A stretch of DNA of 64,000 nt, from assembly GCF_050958605.1 (NCBI RefSeq), contig NZ_JBJHDO010000001.1:992001-1056000 (forward strand), in the 5' to 3' direction. This document shows, in pieces, positions 1 to 9,097 of this stretch. A program made the translations under genes and the position numbers. The DNA comes from G016756615 sp050958605. Its GTDB lineage: Bacteria; Pseudomonadota; Alphaproteobacteria; Rhizobiales; Rhizobiaceae. The notes beneath the pieces are model-generated. The model searched no databases. It saw only the letters and a list, made by a program, of their open reading frames with translations, and had not been told where the DNA came from. How positions within the stretch are numbered: position 1 is the stretch's first letter; each line of letters begins with the position of its first letter.

Positions 1-1312
1 CGGTCACCGACCTGGTCCATTCGAAACCGACGATCGCGCCGTTGCTCGCCCCTTCTATCAGATTGTCGGTGATCACCGCCGAGCCGACGCCTTGCGCGAC
101 GGACACGGCGATGCCGGTTGGTGCCTGCCGGATGACGTTTCCGGTCGCCACGACGTTGCGCATGAATTCGCCCCAGCCGATCATCATGCCATACAGAGAT
201 GCATTCTCGACGACATTGCCGGTCGCCGCGCAATCCGCTTCGACCGCAATGCCGATACCGAAGCCGGGCGGAGCGGGCGTGTAGGGTCCTTTTGCCGACA
301 GGTTTCGAACGACGTTTCCGCTGCACGAGGCTAGCCGGCCACCCTCGTTGAAATTGACGATGGAAATGCCGTTCGCCGCCCGATCGACGAGGTTCGCATT
401 GATGACGGCACCTTCGAAGGCGAATTCGGCATAGATGGCGGTCTCGCCCGAACGGGTCGCCGAATTGCCGACGATCTGGATGTTGCTCGAGCTGTTCGCG
501 CGGACCGCCGAAAAGGCGCAATCGAGAATGCTGTTGTTGGAGATCATCACATTGTCGGCGCGGAAGGCATTGATGCCGTTTCCGAACTGGCCCGTTCCGC
601 CGTTGCGGGCAAGAATTCGCTCGACGCGATTGCCCGTCACCATCGTGCCGTCGTCGCCCGTCTGCCAGCGATGGACTAGGATGCCGCCGTTGGCGCAATC
701 GCTGATCCTGTTGCCGGATATGTTGAGGCGAGTGGCGTCTATGGAATAGATTCCTGCATCGGCTGCGCGGGACACGGTGCAGTGCTCGATGCGCCCGCCA
801 ACCCTTTCGAGCGCGATACCGCTCCTGCCCGAACCGACCACGTCGCAGCTCTCCATGACAAGTTCGCGCACCCGGCGGAAATGGAGCAGCCCCTGTAAGG
901 GCTCGTCGATCCAGCGGCTGGCACCATCGAAAACGATGCCGGAGAGTTCGATACGGTCGGCATCGTCGGCGAGGATCATGTGCTTGTCGCCGCCATAGAT
1001 GATACGTGTTGCGCCGGGCACCCCGCTCAACCAGACGCGCCGCGGCAGACTAAGGCCGGAGACCACATAGATCCCAGGGGGCAGGAAGACCGGCGTGCCG
1101 GTGTCCGAAGCGGATTGAAGCATCCTGGAAAAGGCCCTGCTTTGGTCGTCGAAAGCGCCGGGGCGGATGCCGAATGTGGTGGCATCGACCGCTCCACGCC
1201 GCGAGGCCGTCCCACTTTGGGACATAGGCGACGCAAGCACTGCCGAGGGAATTGTCGGAGCGAGGACAGAAAAGCCGGTCGCGCCGAAAAGCAAGCCGCG
1301 TCTGTTCAACAT
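1..1312 (-). CDS. TIGR03808-family Tat-exported parallel beta-helix protein (3' end missing)
   Basis: This open frame runs off the left edge, so only the N-terminal ~437 residues are present. The start begins MLNRRGLLFGATG, a twin-arginine signal followed by a hydrophobic stretch, with AGGAG nine bases upstream. A second in-frame ATG ten codons earlier has no better ribosome site. After the signal come many repeats of the pattern G-N-x-(I/V)-x-(N/D), such as SGNRI, TGNRV, SNNSI, VGNSA and TGNVV. This pattern is typical of right-handed parallel beta-helices of the pectate-lyase/NosD kind. A Tat-translocated repeat family of this type is common in Rhizobiales. The role is unknown; a periplasmic carbohydrate-binding or carbohydrate-cleaving activity is only a guess. 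It is divergent from the Gre-type gene. Confidence 0.8.
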   Translation of the reverse strand, partial: MLNRRGLLFGATGFSVLAPTIPSAVLASPMSQSGTASRRGAVDATTFGIRPGAFDDQSRAFSRMLQSASDTGTPVFLPPGIYVVSGLSLPRRVWLSGVPGATRIIYGGDKHMILADDADRIELSGIVFDGASRWIDEPLQGLLHFRRVRELVMESCDVVGSGRSGIALERVGGRIEHCTVSRAADAGIYSIDATRLNISGNRISDCANGGILVHRWQTGDDGTMVTGNRVERILARNGGTGQFGNGINAFRADNVMISNNSILDCAFSAVRANSSSNIQIVGNSATRSGETAIYAEFAFEGAVINANLVDRAANGISIVNFNEGGRLASCSGNVVRNLSAKGPYTPAPPGFGIGIAVEADCAATGNVVENASLYGMMIGWGEFMRNVVATGNVIRQAPTGIAVSVAQGVGSAVITDNLIEGASNGAIVGFEWTRSVT

Positions 1313-1419
1313 CGGGACAGGCTCCTGGGTTTTGCAACTCATGCGTTGCAGAAGCCGTGCCACAAGCAACATGGCGGTTCGAGCTTGTTAAGTCTGCTAA
1401 TGACGCTTAGATTTCGCTT

Positions 1420-1896
1420 ATGAGCAGAGCTTTCACCCGCCAAGACGATAACGAAACAAGTCTATCAGACATCGGCGAAAGACCCGTCAGCCAGCATCGA
1501 AATCTGGTGACGCCGCACGGGCTTAGTCTGATCGACAAGGAGTTGGCTGGGCTTCGCGAGGAATTCGCCAAGGCGGAAGCGAGCGGCGAACGCGAGCGCA
1601 TCGCGCTGGTTTCAAGGGACTTGCGCTATTGGAACGCGCGCCGCGAGAATGCCGAAGTTTCCGTGCCCGACGCCGATAGCAAGGTGGTGCGTTTCGGCAT
1701 GCGCGTAACCGTGGAAGACGAAGACGGCAAGCAGAAGACATGGACGATCGTCGGCGAGGACGAGGCGGACGCCGGGCAGGGCAAGATCTCGCATGTCTCG
1801 CCCATGGCGCAGGCTCTGTTCGGCAAGGAGATCGGTGACGTCGCGACGGTCAGCGGCAAGGACTGGGAGATCGTTGCGCTGGACATAGGCGAATAG
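1420..1896 (+). CDS. GreA/GreB-family transcription elongation factor-like protein
   Basis: The 158-residue protein has an N-terminal region rich in Glu, Arg and Lys (about residues 35-80) that can form the coiled-coil of Gre factors. The C-terminal FKBP-like half contains the family signature: a VRFGMRVTVEDEDG-type strand, then WTIVGEDEAD, then SPMAQALFGKEIGDVATV. Gre factors bind the RNA polymerase secondary channel and stimulate cleavage of backtracked RNA; nucleoside-diphosphate-kinase regulators (Rnk) share this fold. The MSRAFT start is typical of rhizobial GreB-like proteins, although no strong ribosome site is visible. It converges on the methylmalonyl-CoA mutase operon. It is probably a paralogue of the housekeeping GreA, and whether it cleaves RNA or acts like Rnk cannot be told from the sequence. 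Confidence 0.85.
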   Translation: MSRAFTRQDDNETSLSDIGERPVSQHRNLVTPHGLSLIDKELAGLREEFAKAEASGERERIALVSRDLRYWNARRENAEVSVPDADSKVVRFGMRVTVEDEDGKQKTWTIVGEDEADAGQGKISHVSPMAQALFGKEIGDVATVSGKDWEIVALDIGE

Positions 1897-1950
1897 CGCC
1901 TATCCGAGCGGTTCGGTGTGGTCGCGGAAGAATGCGGCCGCGCCAGCTTA

Positions 1951-4077
1951 TTACCGGCGTTCTAACAGCCCGTCCACCAGCCGTTCTGCCGCCTCCGGTA
2001 TGACCGTTCCCGGGGGGAAGATCTCGGCCGCGCCTGCCTTCAGCACAGCGTCGAAATCCTGGTGCGGGATGACTCCGCCGGCGACGATGACGATGTCGTC
2101 GCGCCCCAGTCTCGTGAGTGCCGCCTTGAGTTCCGGAATGAGGGTCAGATGACCGGCCGCCAGCGACGACGCGCCGACGATGTGCACGTCGTGCTCTACC
2201 GCAATCTTGGCGATTTCCTCCGGCGTCTGGAACATCGCGCCTACGGTCACGTCGAATCCGAGATCGGCGAAGGCTGTCGCGATCACCTTCTGGCCGCGGT
2301 CGTGGCCGTCCTGCCCCATCTTGGCGACCAGAATGCGCGGCTTTCCGCCGGTCCGCTTCTCGAACGCACGAACTTTTTCCTGTATACGGTCCACGACCGG
2401 GCTGTCGCCGATCTCCGTGCGATAGACGCCGGAAATCGTGCGTATTTCCGCCACATGGCGGCCGAACACCTTCTCCAATGCCAGCGAGATTTCTCCGACC
2501 GTCGCCTTGGCACGGGCTGCGCGAACCGCGAATTCAAGGAGGTTGCCGTCCCCTTCGGCGGCGCGGGTGAGGGCGGTGAGCGCGCTCTCCACTGCGGCGA
2601 CGTCACGCGTGCCCTTGAGTTGCTGGAGCTTGGACAATTGCCGGGCCCGCACTTCGGCATTGTCGACCTTGAGTACGTCCACTTCGATATCCTGCTGGGG
2701 ACGGAAGGCGTTCACGCCGACCATCGTCTGGTCGCCGGAGTCGATGCGCGCTTGCGTGCGTGCGGCAGCTTCCTCGATGCGCATCTTCGGAATGCCCTTT
2801 TCGATGGCCGCCGCCATCCCGCCAAGGCTTTCCACCTCCTCGATGTGAGAGAGAGAGCGAAGAGCGAGATCGTGCGTGAGGCGCTCGACGAAGGCGGAGC
2901 CACCCCATGGATCGATGATCCGCGTCGTTCCGGATTCCTTCTGCAGCACCAATTGCGTATTGCGCGCGATACGGGCCGAATGGTCGGTCGGCAGCGCCAG
3001 AGCCTCATCGAAGGAATTGGTATGCAGCGACTGCGTGTGACCCTGGGTGGCGGCCATCGCCTCGATCATGGTCCGGATGATGTTGTTGTAGGGATCCTGT
3101 GCGGTGAGCGACCAGCCGGAAGTCTGGCAATGCGCCCTCAGGGACAGGGAGCGCGGGTCTTTCGGCGCGAAGGTCTTCTTCATCAGCGCTGCCCAGAGCA
3201 GCCTGCCTGCCCTGAGCTTGGCGACTTCCATGAAAAAGTTCATGCCGGCGTTCCAGAAAAAGGAAAGCCTTGGCGCGAACTTGTCGATGTCGAGACCCGC
3301 GGCGACGCCCGCACGAGCATATTCGATACCGTCGGCTATGGTGTAGGCGAGTTCCAGGTCAACCGTCGCGCCGGCCTCCTGGATATGGTAGCCAGAGATC
3401 GAGATCGAGTTGAACTTCGGCATGTGCTTCGACGTGTAGGAGAAGATATCCGAAATGATCCGCATCGATGGCTTGGGCGGGTAGATATAGGTGTTGCGGA
3501 CCATGAACTCCTTGAGGATGTCGTTCTGGATCGTGCCCGCGAGATCCTTCTGCGCAACGCCCTGTTCTTCGCCTGCCACGATGTAGAGCGCCATGATCGG
3601 CAACACGGCGCCGTTCATCGTCATCGACACCGTCATTTCCCCGAGGGGGATGCTGTCGAAGAGTTGCCGCATGTCGAGGATCGAGTCGATCGCCACGCCG
3701 GCCATGCCGACGTCACCGGCGACACGCGGATGATCGCTGTCGTAACCACGGTGCGTGGCAAGGTCGAAGGCGACGGAAAGGCCCTTCTGGCCGGCGGCGA
3801 GGTTGCGCCGGTAGAAGGCGTTCGATTCTTCCGCTGTCGAGAAACCTGCATATTGCCGTATGGTCCAGGGCTGCCGAACATACATGGTCGGGTAGGGGCC
3901 GCGCATGAAGGGAGCGGCGCCTGGATAAGTGTCGAGGAAGGGAACTCCGGCGAGATCGCGTTCGCCATAGCTGCGTTTGATGGCAATGCCTTCGGGCGTC
4001 TGCCAGAAGCCCCGGCCGGCCTCCCTGGTCTCCGCCCTGGGTTGGGACCAGTCGAGCTTCGAGAAGTCCGGTATCAT
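1951..4077 (-). CDS. scpA: Methylmalonyl-CoA mutase, large (catalytic) subunit
   Basis: This enzyme interconverts (R)-methylmalonyl-CoA and succinyl-CoA using adenosylcobalamin, the last step in assimilation of propionyl-CoA. The 708 residues are full length. The N-terminal TIM barrel carries the family segments GPYPTMYVRQPWTIRQYAGF and MTMNGAVLPIMALY. The C-terminal B12-binding domain has the base-off motif DGHDRGQ (the D-x-H-x-x-G cobalamin ligand), followed by GASSLAAGH and VIVAGGVIP. It is the downstream gene of a two-gene operon, with a 4-base ATGA overlap with the small-subunit gene that indicates translational coupling. No epimerase or propionyl-CoA carboxylase gene lies nearby. Confidence 0.97.
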   Translation of the reverse strand: MIPDFSKLDWSQPRAETREAGRGFWQTPEGIAIKRSYGERDLAGVPFLDTYPGAAPFMRGPYPTMYVRQPWTIRQYAGFSTAEESNAFYRRNLAAGQKGLSVAFDLATHRGYDSDHPRVAGDVGMAGVAIDSILDMRQLFDSIPLGEMTVSMTMNGAVLPIMALYIVAGEEQGVAQKDLAGTIQNDILKEFMVRNTYIYPPKPSMRIISDIFSYTSKHMPKFNSISISGYHIQEAGATVDLELAYTIADGIEYARAGVAAGLDIDKFAPRLSFFWNAGMNFFMEVAKLRAGRLLWAALMKKTFAPKDPRSLSLRAHCQTSGWSLTAQDPYNNIIRTMIEAMAATQGHTQSLHTNSFDEALALPTDHSARIARNTQLVLQKESGTTRIIDPWGGSAFVERLTHDLALRSLSHIEEVESLGGMAAAIEKGIPKMRIEEAAARTQARIDSGDQTMVGVNAFRPQQDIEVDVLKVDNAEVRARQLSKLQQLKGTRDVAAVESALTALTRAAEGDGNLLEFAVRAARAKATVGEISLALEKVFGRHVAEIRTISGVYRTEIGDSPVVDRIQEKVRAFEKRTGGKPRILVAKMGQDGHDRGQKVIATAFADLGFDVTVGAMFQTPEEIAKIAVEHDVHIVGASSLAAGHLTLIPELKAALTRLGRDDIVIVAGGVIPHQDFDAVLKAGAAEIFPPGTVIPEAAERLVDGLLERR

Positions 4078-5516
4078 GCACGGACCTCGATCGTCTCGTC
4101 GGTCCGCAGCGGACCCAGCGCCTCACAGAAGGCTACCCCTTCCTGCGATGGTGGACGACGCTCGGCATCGAGCGTCGAGATCGGTCTTTCGCTTTTCAAG
4201 GGATATAGCGTCGTTCCGATGATCGAGCGCTCGCCGTCGCGATAGGCTTTGGCTCGGCTCTCTCTCGCTTCGCGGATGCGCGCCTGCAGGCGGTTGCCGG
4301 CGAGGCTTCTAAGCAGCCCACCATCGGCTTCGATGGCCTGGAACTCGGCCCAGGCGTGCTCGCAAAGCCCGTCCGTAAGGGCTTCCACGCCGCCGGAACC
4401 GGCGGCCGGATCGGCAACGAAATCGACATGGCTTTCGTCTGCCATGACCAACTGAGTGTTGCGCGCCACACGCCGCGCAAAGCTGTCGGGCAGCCCATGC
4501 GCGATGCTGTGCGGCAGGATAGCGATGGAATCCGCGCCCCCCGCAGCGGCCGCGAAACAGGCGATCGTCGTTCGCAGGATGTTGGTCTCCGGATCCAGCC
4601 GGGTCATCATCCGCCATGACGTCTCTGCATGGATCAGGCCGGGCGTGGGCGCGATCGAGCACGCTTCCTGCGCGCGCTGCCAGAGCTTCCGCATGGCGCG
4701 GATCTTGGCCATCGAGAGCAACTGGTCCTGGTCGACGCAAAGCGCGAAGCCAATATGCGGCGTCGCATAGATGAGCGGCTGGCGTGCCTCTTCGAACATG
4801 CGCAGATGCGAGACCGCGCCTGCAAGCATGATGCCCAGTTCCTGCGCTTCCGTTGCCCCTGCATTATGGAAGGCGCGGCCGTCCGCCTCGAGCAGGACGC
4901 CGGGCACGCCAAGTCCGAAGAAATGCGCAAGCGACTGCGGCAGCGACGCCAGGAGGGCCTCGACCGACATGCGTAGCCTGCCGGTTCCGCCGAAGACGGC
5001 GGCCGGGTCGATGCCGAAGGACAGGCTGAGCTTGTCCGGGTCGACCTTGCGAGCGGTGAGCAAAGCGACCAGCCAGTCGACGCAGGCGCGGCTCATCGGA
5101 TGGGCATCGATCCGCAAGTGCGTGCTGTCGAGAGCGATGCCGTCCAGTACCCTGGCGAGCGCTTCGGGGGTTGCCGGGAGACCGTAGCCGAAGGCGTTTG
5201 GGGCGCCTTCGAAAATCAGTGAAAGGCCTGTCGCGCCCTGCGCGACATCCTCCAGTGCCTGGGCGTTGGCCCGGGACGGATCGACATCGTCGATACGTTG
5301 CGTGATCATCCAGCGTGCCTCGGGCTTCACGCGGGGGAGCAGACTCGCGTCTCGGGCACGATCGTAGAGCGGTTGGACGGCCATGCCGTCGTCCGTACGC
5401 GAAACGAGCGCTTTGTCGAAGGCCGCGCCGGCCAAGGATTTTTCCGCGAGAGCTTGCCACGCGGCGCGGTCAAAAGCGCCGAATTCTGTTTGCTTGAGCA
5501 GCTTTGCGCCGTTCAT
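4074..5516 (-). CDS. Methylmalonyl-CoA mutase, small (beta) subunit
   Basis: This is the non-catalytic partner of the downstream mutase. The ~480 residues align with the TIM-barrel half of the mutase family, with segments such as RRVARNTQLVMADESHVDFVADPAAGSGG and TRLDPETNILRTT. The protein stops before any cobalamin-binding domain: no D-x-H-x-x-G is present, in keeping with a structural subunit. AGGAGG lies directly upstream of two tandem ATG codons. The second ATG has the better spacing and is used here; 5519 is the alternative, and a longer in-frame start at 5555 lacks a ribosome site. Order and overlap with scpA show an operon. It is divergent from the YjgR-like ATPase gene. Confidence 0.93.
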   Translation of the reverse strand: MNGAKLLKQTEFGAFDRAAWQALAEKSLAGAAFDKALVSRTDDGMAVQPLYDRARDASLLPRVKPEARWMITQRIDDVDPSRANAQALEDVAQGATGLSLIFEGAPNAFGYGLPATPEALARVLDGIALDSTHLRIDAHPMSRACVDWLVALLTARKVDPDKLSLSFGIDPAAVFGGTGRLRMSVEALLASLPQSLAHFFGLGVPGVLLEADGRAFHNAGATEAQELGIMLAGAVSHLRMFEEARQPLIYATPHIGFALCVDQDQLLSMAKIRAMRKLWQRAQEACSIAPTPGLIHAETSWRMMTRLDPETNILRTTIACFAAAAGGADSIAILPHSIAHGLPDSFARRVARNTQLVMADESHVDFVADPAAGSGGVEALTDGLCEHAWAEFQAIEADGGLLRSLAGNRLQARIREARESRAKAYRDGERSIIGTTLYPLKSERPISTLDAERRPPSQEGVAFCEALGPLRTDETIEVRA

Positions 5517-5731
5517 CATTCCTCCTGTTTGACCGGCCTCGCCGAGCAGGAACATCCAACCTTAGGGATAGCGGCTCCTCGCCGCAACGCAACAGCGCGA
5601 CCTGCGGCATCTCAGCCGGCCCCGGCGATGCATTTTCACGTAACGCCATTGTGAGACAACCCATGCCTTATTATACCAATGCGCGCGGGCCGGTTCATAT
5701 TGCATTTGGTCCTGACCTGGAGATCGACGCC

Positions 5732-7303
5732 ATGGCTGACGAAAGCAGCATTTTCATCGGCGCCAGCCGAAAGCCGGACGACAGTTATCAGAAACCCGAG
5801 CAATTGCTGCTGAGATACGGCAACCGCCATGGGTTGGTGACCGGCGCGACGGGAACAGGCAAGACGATCACGCTGCAAATCCTGGCGGAAGGTTTCTCCA
5901 ATGCCGGCGTTCCCGTCTTCGCTGCCGATGTGAAGGGCGATCTGTCCGGTATCGCCGCCATGGGCACGCCCCAGGATTTCCTGGCCAAACGGGCCGAGGC
6001 GGTGAAACTCGACCCCTATGAGTTCCAGGAGTTCCCGGTCATCTTCTGGGATCTGTTCGGCGTGCAGGGCCATCCTATCCGGGCCACAATCTCGGAGATG
6101 GGGCCCTTGCTTTTGTCGCGGCTGATGAACCTTACGGACGCGCAGGAAGGCATCATCAACATAGCCTTCCGCATCGCTGACGAAGAGGGTTTGCTGCTCC
6201 TGGATCTGAAGGACCTGCAAGCTCTGCTCGCCAACATAGCCGAACGCGCCGACGAAATCGGCGCCCGATACGGCAATGTGACGAAGCCGTCGGTCGGAGC
6301 GATTCAGCGTTCGCTCCTGATCCTCGAGCAGCAGGGCGCCTCGAACTTCTTCGGCGAGCCGGCGCTGAAGATATCGGACCTCATGCGCACCACGCGCGAC
6401 GGACGCGGCGCAATCAATGTGCTGGCCGCCGACAAGCTGATGATGAATCCCCGGCTCTACGCGACCTTCCTCCTGTGGCTGCTGTCGGAGCTGTTCGAGG
6501 AACTGCCGGAGGTCGGCGACCCCGACAAGCCGCGGCTGGTCTTCTTCTTCGATGAAGCCCACCTTCTTTTCGACGGTGCGCCAAAGATTCTCGTCGATCG
6601 GGTGGAGCAGGTGGTCAGGCTCATTCGCTCGAAGGGAGTCGGCGTCTATTTCGTCACCCAGAATCCGCTCGACGTTCCGGAGACGGTGCTGGCACAGCTC
6701 GGAAATCGTATCCAGCATGCCCTGCGCGCCTATACGCCGCGCGAACAGAAAGCGGTGCGTACGGCGGCTGAGACCTTCCGGCCCAATCCCGACTTCGACT
6801 GCGCGGCCGCCATTACCCAGCTCGGTACCGGCGAAGCGTTGGTCTCGACGCTCGAGGCCAAGGGCATCCCGTCGATGGTCCAGCGCACGTTGATCCGACC
6901 GCCGGCATCGCGGATCGGACCGATCACGCCGGAGGAGCGAAAGGAGATCATGACCCAAAGCCCCGTTGCCGGACAATACGACCAGGTTATCGACCGCGAA
7001 TCGGCGTTTGAGATGTTGCAGAAACGGACCGGGGAGCGCGCCCAGGCTGAAGAGCAAGCGCAGCAGGGCGATCCCGGTCAGGGCGACGGTTCGCGCTGGA
7101 CCTTGCCGGATTTCGGTAATGGCCAAGGCCGACCCGCGCCGTCGGGACGGCCGCGCACCACCACGTACCGCCAGCCGCGGTCATCCAATCGCCAGACCGT
7201 CGCAGAAGCAGCGATCAAGTCCGTGGTGCGCTCGGTCGGCTCGCAAGTCGGACGAGCGCTGGTGCGCGGGATATTGGGAAGCTTGAAGAAGAAAGGCTTC
7301 TGA
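5732..7303 (+). CDS. HerA/YjgR-type ATPase (DUF853 helicase-like)
   Basis: This is a P-loop ATPase of the FtsK/HerA superfamily. The Walker A motif is GATGTGKT near residue 42 and Walker B is RLVFFFDEAH near residue 270, followed by an FVTQNPLDVPE sensor region. The C-terminus is low complexity, rich in Gln and Arg, and ends in a short basic segment. About 523 residues match E. coli YjgR (500). The biological role of the family is not settled, and DNA translocation or helicase activity is inferred from HerA. The start chosen gives the family N-terminus MADESSIFIGASRKP; the open frame extends upstream through an alternative ATG at 5663 (MPYYTNARGP), which is less likely. A strong terminator follows the stop. 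Confidence 0.88.
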   Translation: MADESSIFIGASRKPDDSYQKPEQLLLRYGNRHGLVTGATGTGKTITLQILAEGFSNAGVPVFAADVKGDLSGIAAMGTPQDFLAKRAEAVKLDPYEFQEFPVIFWDLFGVQGHPIRATISEMGPLLLSRLMNLTDAQEGIINIAFRIADEEGLLLLDLKDLQALLANIAERADEIGARYGNVTKPSVGAIQRSLLILEQQGASNFFGEPALKISDLMRTTRDGRGAINVLAADKLMMNPRLYATFLLWLLSELFEELPEVGDPDKPRLVFFFDEAHLLFDGAPKILVDRVEQVVRLIRSKGVGVYFVTQNPLDVPETVLAQLGNRIQHALRAYTPREQKAVRTAAETFRPNPDFDCAAAITQLGTGEALVSTLEAKGIPSMVQRTLIRPPASRIGPITPEERKEIMTQSPVAGQYDQVIDRESAFEMLQKRTGERAQAEEQAQQGDPGQGDGSRWTLPDFGNGQGRPAPSGRPRTTTYRQPRSSNRQTVAEAAIKSVVRSVGSQVGRALVRGILGSLKKKGF

Positions 7304-7346
7304 TCGAGCCAGCACTGGAGCGAGAGCAGACAGGCATCAACTTAAG

Positions 7347-7384
7347 TGGGCAACTCCGCGAGCGCGGAGCTGCCCATTTCTTTT
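7347..7384 (+). terminator. Rho-independent terminator after the YjgR-like gene
   Basis: The stem TGGGCA-a-CTCCGCG pairs with CGCGGAG-c-TGCCCA across a 2-base loop, with one internal mismatch. TTTCTTTT follows on the plus strand. The U-tract overlaps the stop codon of the convergent L,D-transpeptidase gene, so the stem may end transcription from both sides, more strongly from the left. Confidence 0.85.
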
Positions 7385-8114
7385 ACACCACGCCAATTCC
7401 GCTTGTGACGACGATCGGCGTCTTACCGGGGACGCGCTCGTAAAGGTCCATCACGTCCTGGTTGAGCATGCGCACGCAACCCGAAGAGACCGATTTGCCG
7501 ATGGTCCACCACTCGGGCGAGCCGTGCACGCGGTAGAGCGTATCCTCGTTATTCTGGAAAATGTAGAGCGCACGCGCACCGAGCGGGTTGGTAAGGCCGG
7601 GCGCCATGCCGCCGTTCCTGACGCTGTATTTCTCGAGTTCCGGCTGGCGGCGGATCATGTCGTCCGGCGGCGTCCATTTCGGCCACTTCTTTTTCCATTG
7701 AATGACGGCGCGGCCCGACCATTCGAAACCGGCGCGGCCAAGCCCAACGCCGTAGCGGATAGCCTCCCCGCCCTCCCGCACAAGATAAAGGAAATGGCTC
7801 GACGTATCGACGACGACGGTACCTGGACGCTCCCCGGTCGGATCCCGGACGATCTGGCGCAGGTACTTCTTGTTCATTTTCTCGATCGGGATGGCCGGGA
7901 GCTGATATCCCTCGTCCTCCACGGCGGCGTACATCATCGCATAGCTGCCGAAGGCCGGATCGACGCTCACCGGCGGTACGATTTCCTTGGTTTCGGCAAG
8001 ATTCGGTCCCGACCGTATGGTCGTGCAAGCCGAGAGAGCGATGGATGCGAAACCGACGGCGGAAGCTGTTAGCAGGCTGCGGCGGGTGATGGGAGGAGAG
8101 GAATTTGAGGACAT
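7383..8114 (-). CDS. L,D-transpeptidase (YkuD/ErfK family), exported
   Basis: This enzyme forms 3-3 meso-diaminopimelate cross-links in peptidoglycan or attaches proteins to it, in the periplasm. The 243-residue protein has a C-terminal YkuD domain with the catalytic H-x(n)-S-x-G-C signature: HGSPEW, then SVSSGCVRM with the nucleophilic Cys. The N-terminus has TRRSLL followed by a hydrophobic segment ending in ALSAC. This could be a Tat-type signal with a lipobox, so the protein may be a lipoprotein. It stands alone between the YjgR-like gene and the dehalogenase. Rhizobiales carry many paralogues and the individual substrate cannot be assigned. Confidence 0.92.
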   Translation of the reverse strand: MSSNSSPPITRRSLLTASAVGFASIALSACTTIRSGPNLAETKEIVPPVSVDPAFGSYAMMYAAVEDEGYQLPAIPIEKMNKKYLRQIVRDPTGERPGTVVVDTSSHFLYLVREGGEAIRYGVGLGRAGFEWSGRAVIQWKKKWPKWTPPDDMIRRQPELEKYSVRNGGMAPGLTNPLGARALYIFQNNEDTLYRVHGSPEWWTIGKSVSSGCVRMLNQDVMDLYERVPGKTPIVVTSGIGVV

Positions 8115-8283
8115 GAGGACCTATTGTTCTTGCACTTCACAAAAATGAGTAAACGCGGCCTCACGGACCGCGCGTTCCTCCCGATCACTTCGGGCGATAG
8201 GAGGGGCAAATCCGGCCTGAGGGTGAAGAAAGCAAGGCGAATATGTGAAAGACCTGTGGTTGTGGCATTTCTGCCACGACTAG

Positions 8284-8946
8284 TCATGCCGTCGTCAGAA
8301 GGCCCTCCAAGGACGGCAGAATGGCTTTGGGCTGAAGGTCGAAATATTCGTCCGGCTGGTCGGTGCGATTGATCCAGACGGTGTGGAAGCCGAACTTCGT
8401 CGCGCCTGCCACGTCCCAGCGATTCGCGGACTGGAACGAGACTGCACTCGGGTAGAGTCGCCAAGCCGTCGTCACCATGTCGTAAACCGCAGGGTCCGAC
8501 TTGAAACGGCGCAGGGCGTCGACCGAGAATACGTCATCCAGGATCTGGTCGAGGGCAGCCGATCGCACCGCGGCATCGAGCATCGCCGGTGATCCATTGG
8601 AGAGAATGGCGAGCCGCGCGCCATCGGCCTTGAGTGCCTTGAGGACGGATGGAACCTCCGGATAGCAGTCCAGCCGCCAATAGGCTTCGAGAAGCTCGGC
8701 GCGGTATCCGGGATCTGCGGACGGCACCTTGCGGAAGGCGAAGTCGAGAGCCTGCTCGGTCAATTGCCAGAAATCCGCGTAAGCGCCCATGAGGGATCGG
8801 GTCCAGGAATATTCGAGCTGCTTGGCGCGCCAGATCTCTGAAAGCAATTGTCCGTCCGGGCCAATTCTCCCGGCCATCTTGCGCACGGCCGCATGGACGT
8901 CGAAAAGCGTTCCGTAGGCATCGAAAACATAAGCGGAATGACGCAT
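8284..8946 (-). CDS. Haloacid dehalogenase, type II (HAD superfamily)
   Basis: This predicted (S)-2-haloacid dehalogenase hydrolyses short 2-halocarboxylic acids. All HAD motifs are in order: the nucleophile Asp in VFDAYGTLFD at the N-terminus, Ser/Asn in LSNGSP, Lys in RRFKSDP, and SANRWDVAGATKFG in the place of the acidic motif, which is the form found in type II dehalogenases. At 220 residues the length is normal. The start MRHSAYVFDAYG is preceded by AGAGGA. The same frame stays open upstream to 9126 into the divergent aminotransferase gene, but the extra sequence is not conserved-looking. Whether haloacids are the natural substrate is unknown. Confidence 0.9.
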   Translation of the reverse strand: MRHSAYVFDAYGTLFDVHAAVRKMAGRIGPDGQLLSEIWRAKQLEYSWTRSLMGAYADFWQLTEQALDFAFRKVPSADPGYRAELLEAYWRLDCYPEVPSVLKALKADGARLAILSNGSPAMLDAAVRSAALDQILDDVFSVDALRRFKSDPAVYDMVTTAWRLYPSAVSFQSANRWDVAGATKFGFHTVWINRTDQPDEYFDLQPKAILPSLEGLLTTA

Positions 8947-9097
8947 CGCTTCCTCTTTCATCAGCGTCCTCCCTATAGCCGGTGACGTCAAGCGCGGAGG
9001 AGCGCCATTGGCCCCATTGTTTCTGCTCCAAACCGGTTGACGGCCGCTTCGCAAAAGTATTCTTCCATAGGATGCGAATCCAGCGAGGAGCATGCCG

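Noticed and set aside
2062..4245. 727-codon open frame on the plus strand
   Set aside because: It is antisense to scpA, is His/Arg/Asp-rich with no family motif, and is a codon-bias shadow of a confident gene.
5636..7126. 496-codon open frame on the minus strand
   Set aside because: It is antisense to the YjgR-like ATPase, which has intact Walker motifs; no domain is recognisable.
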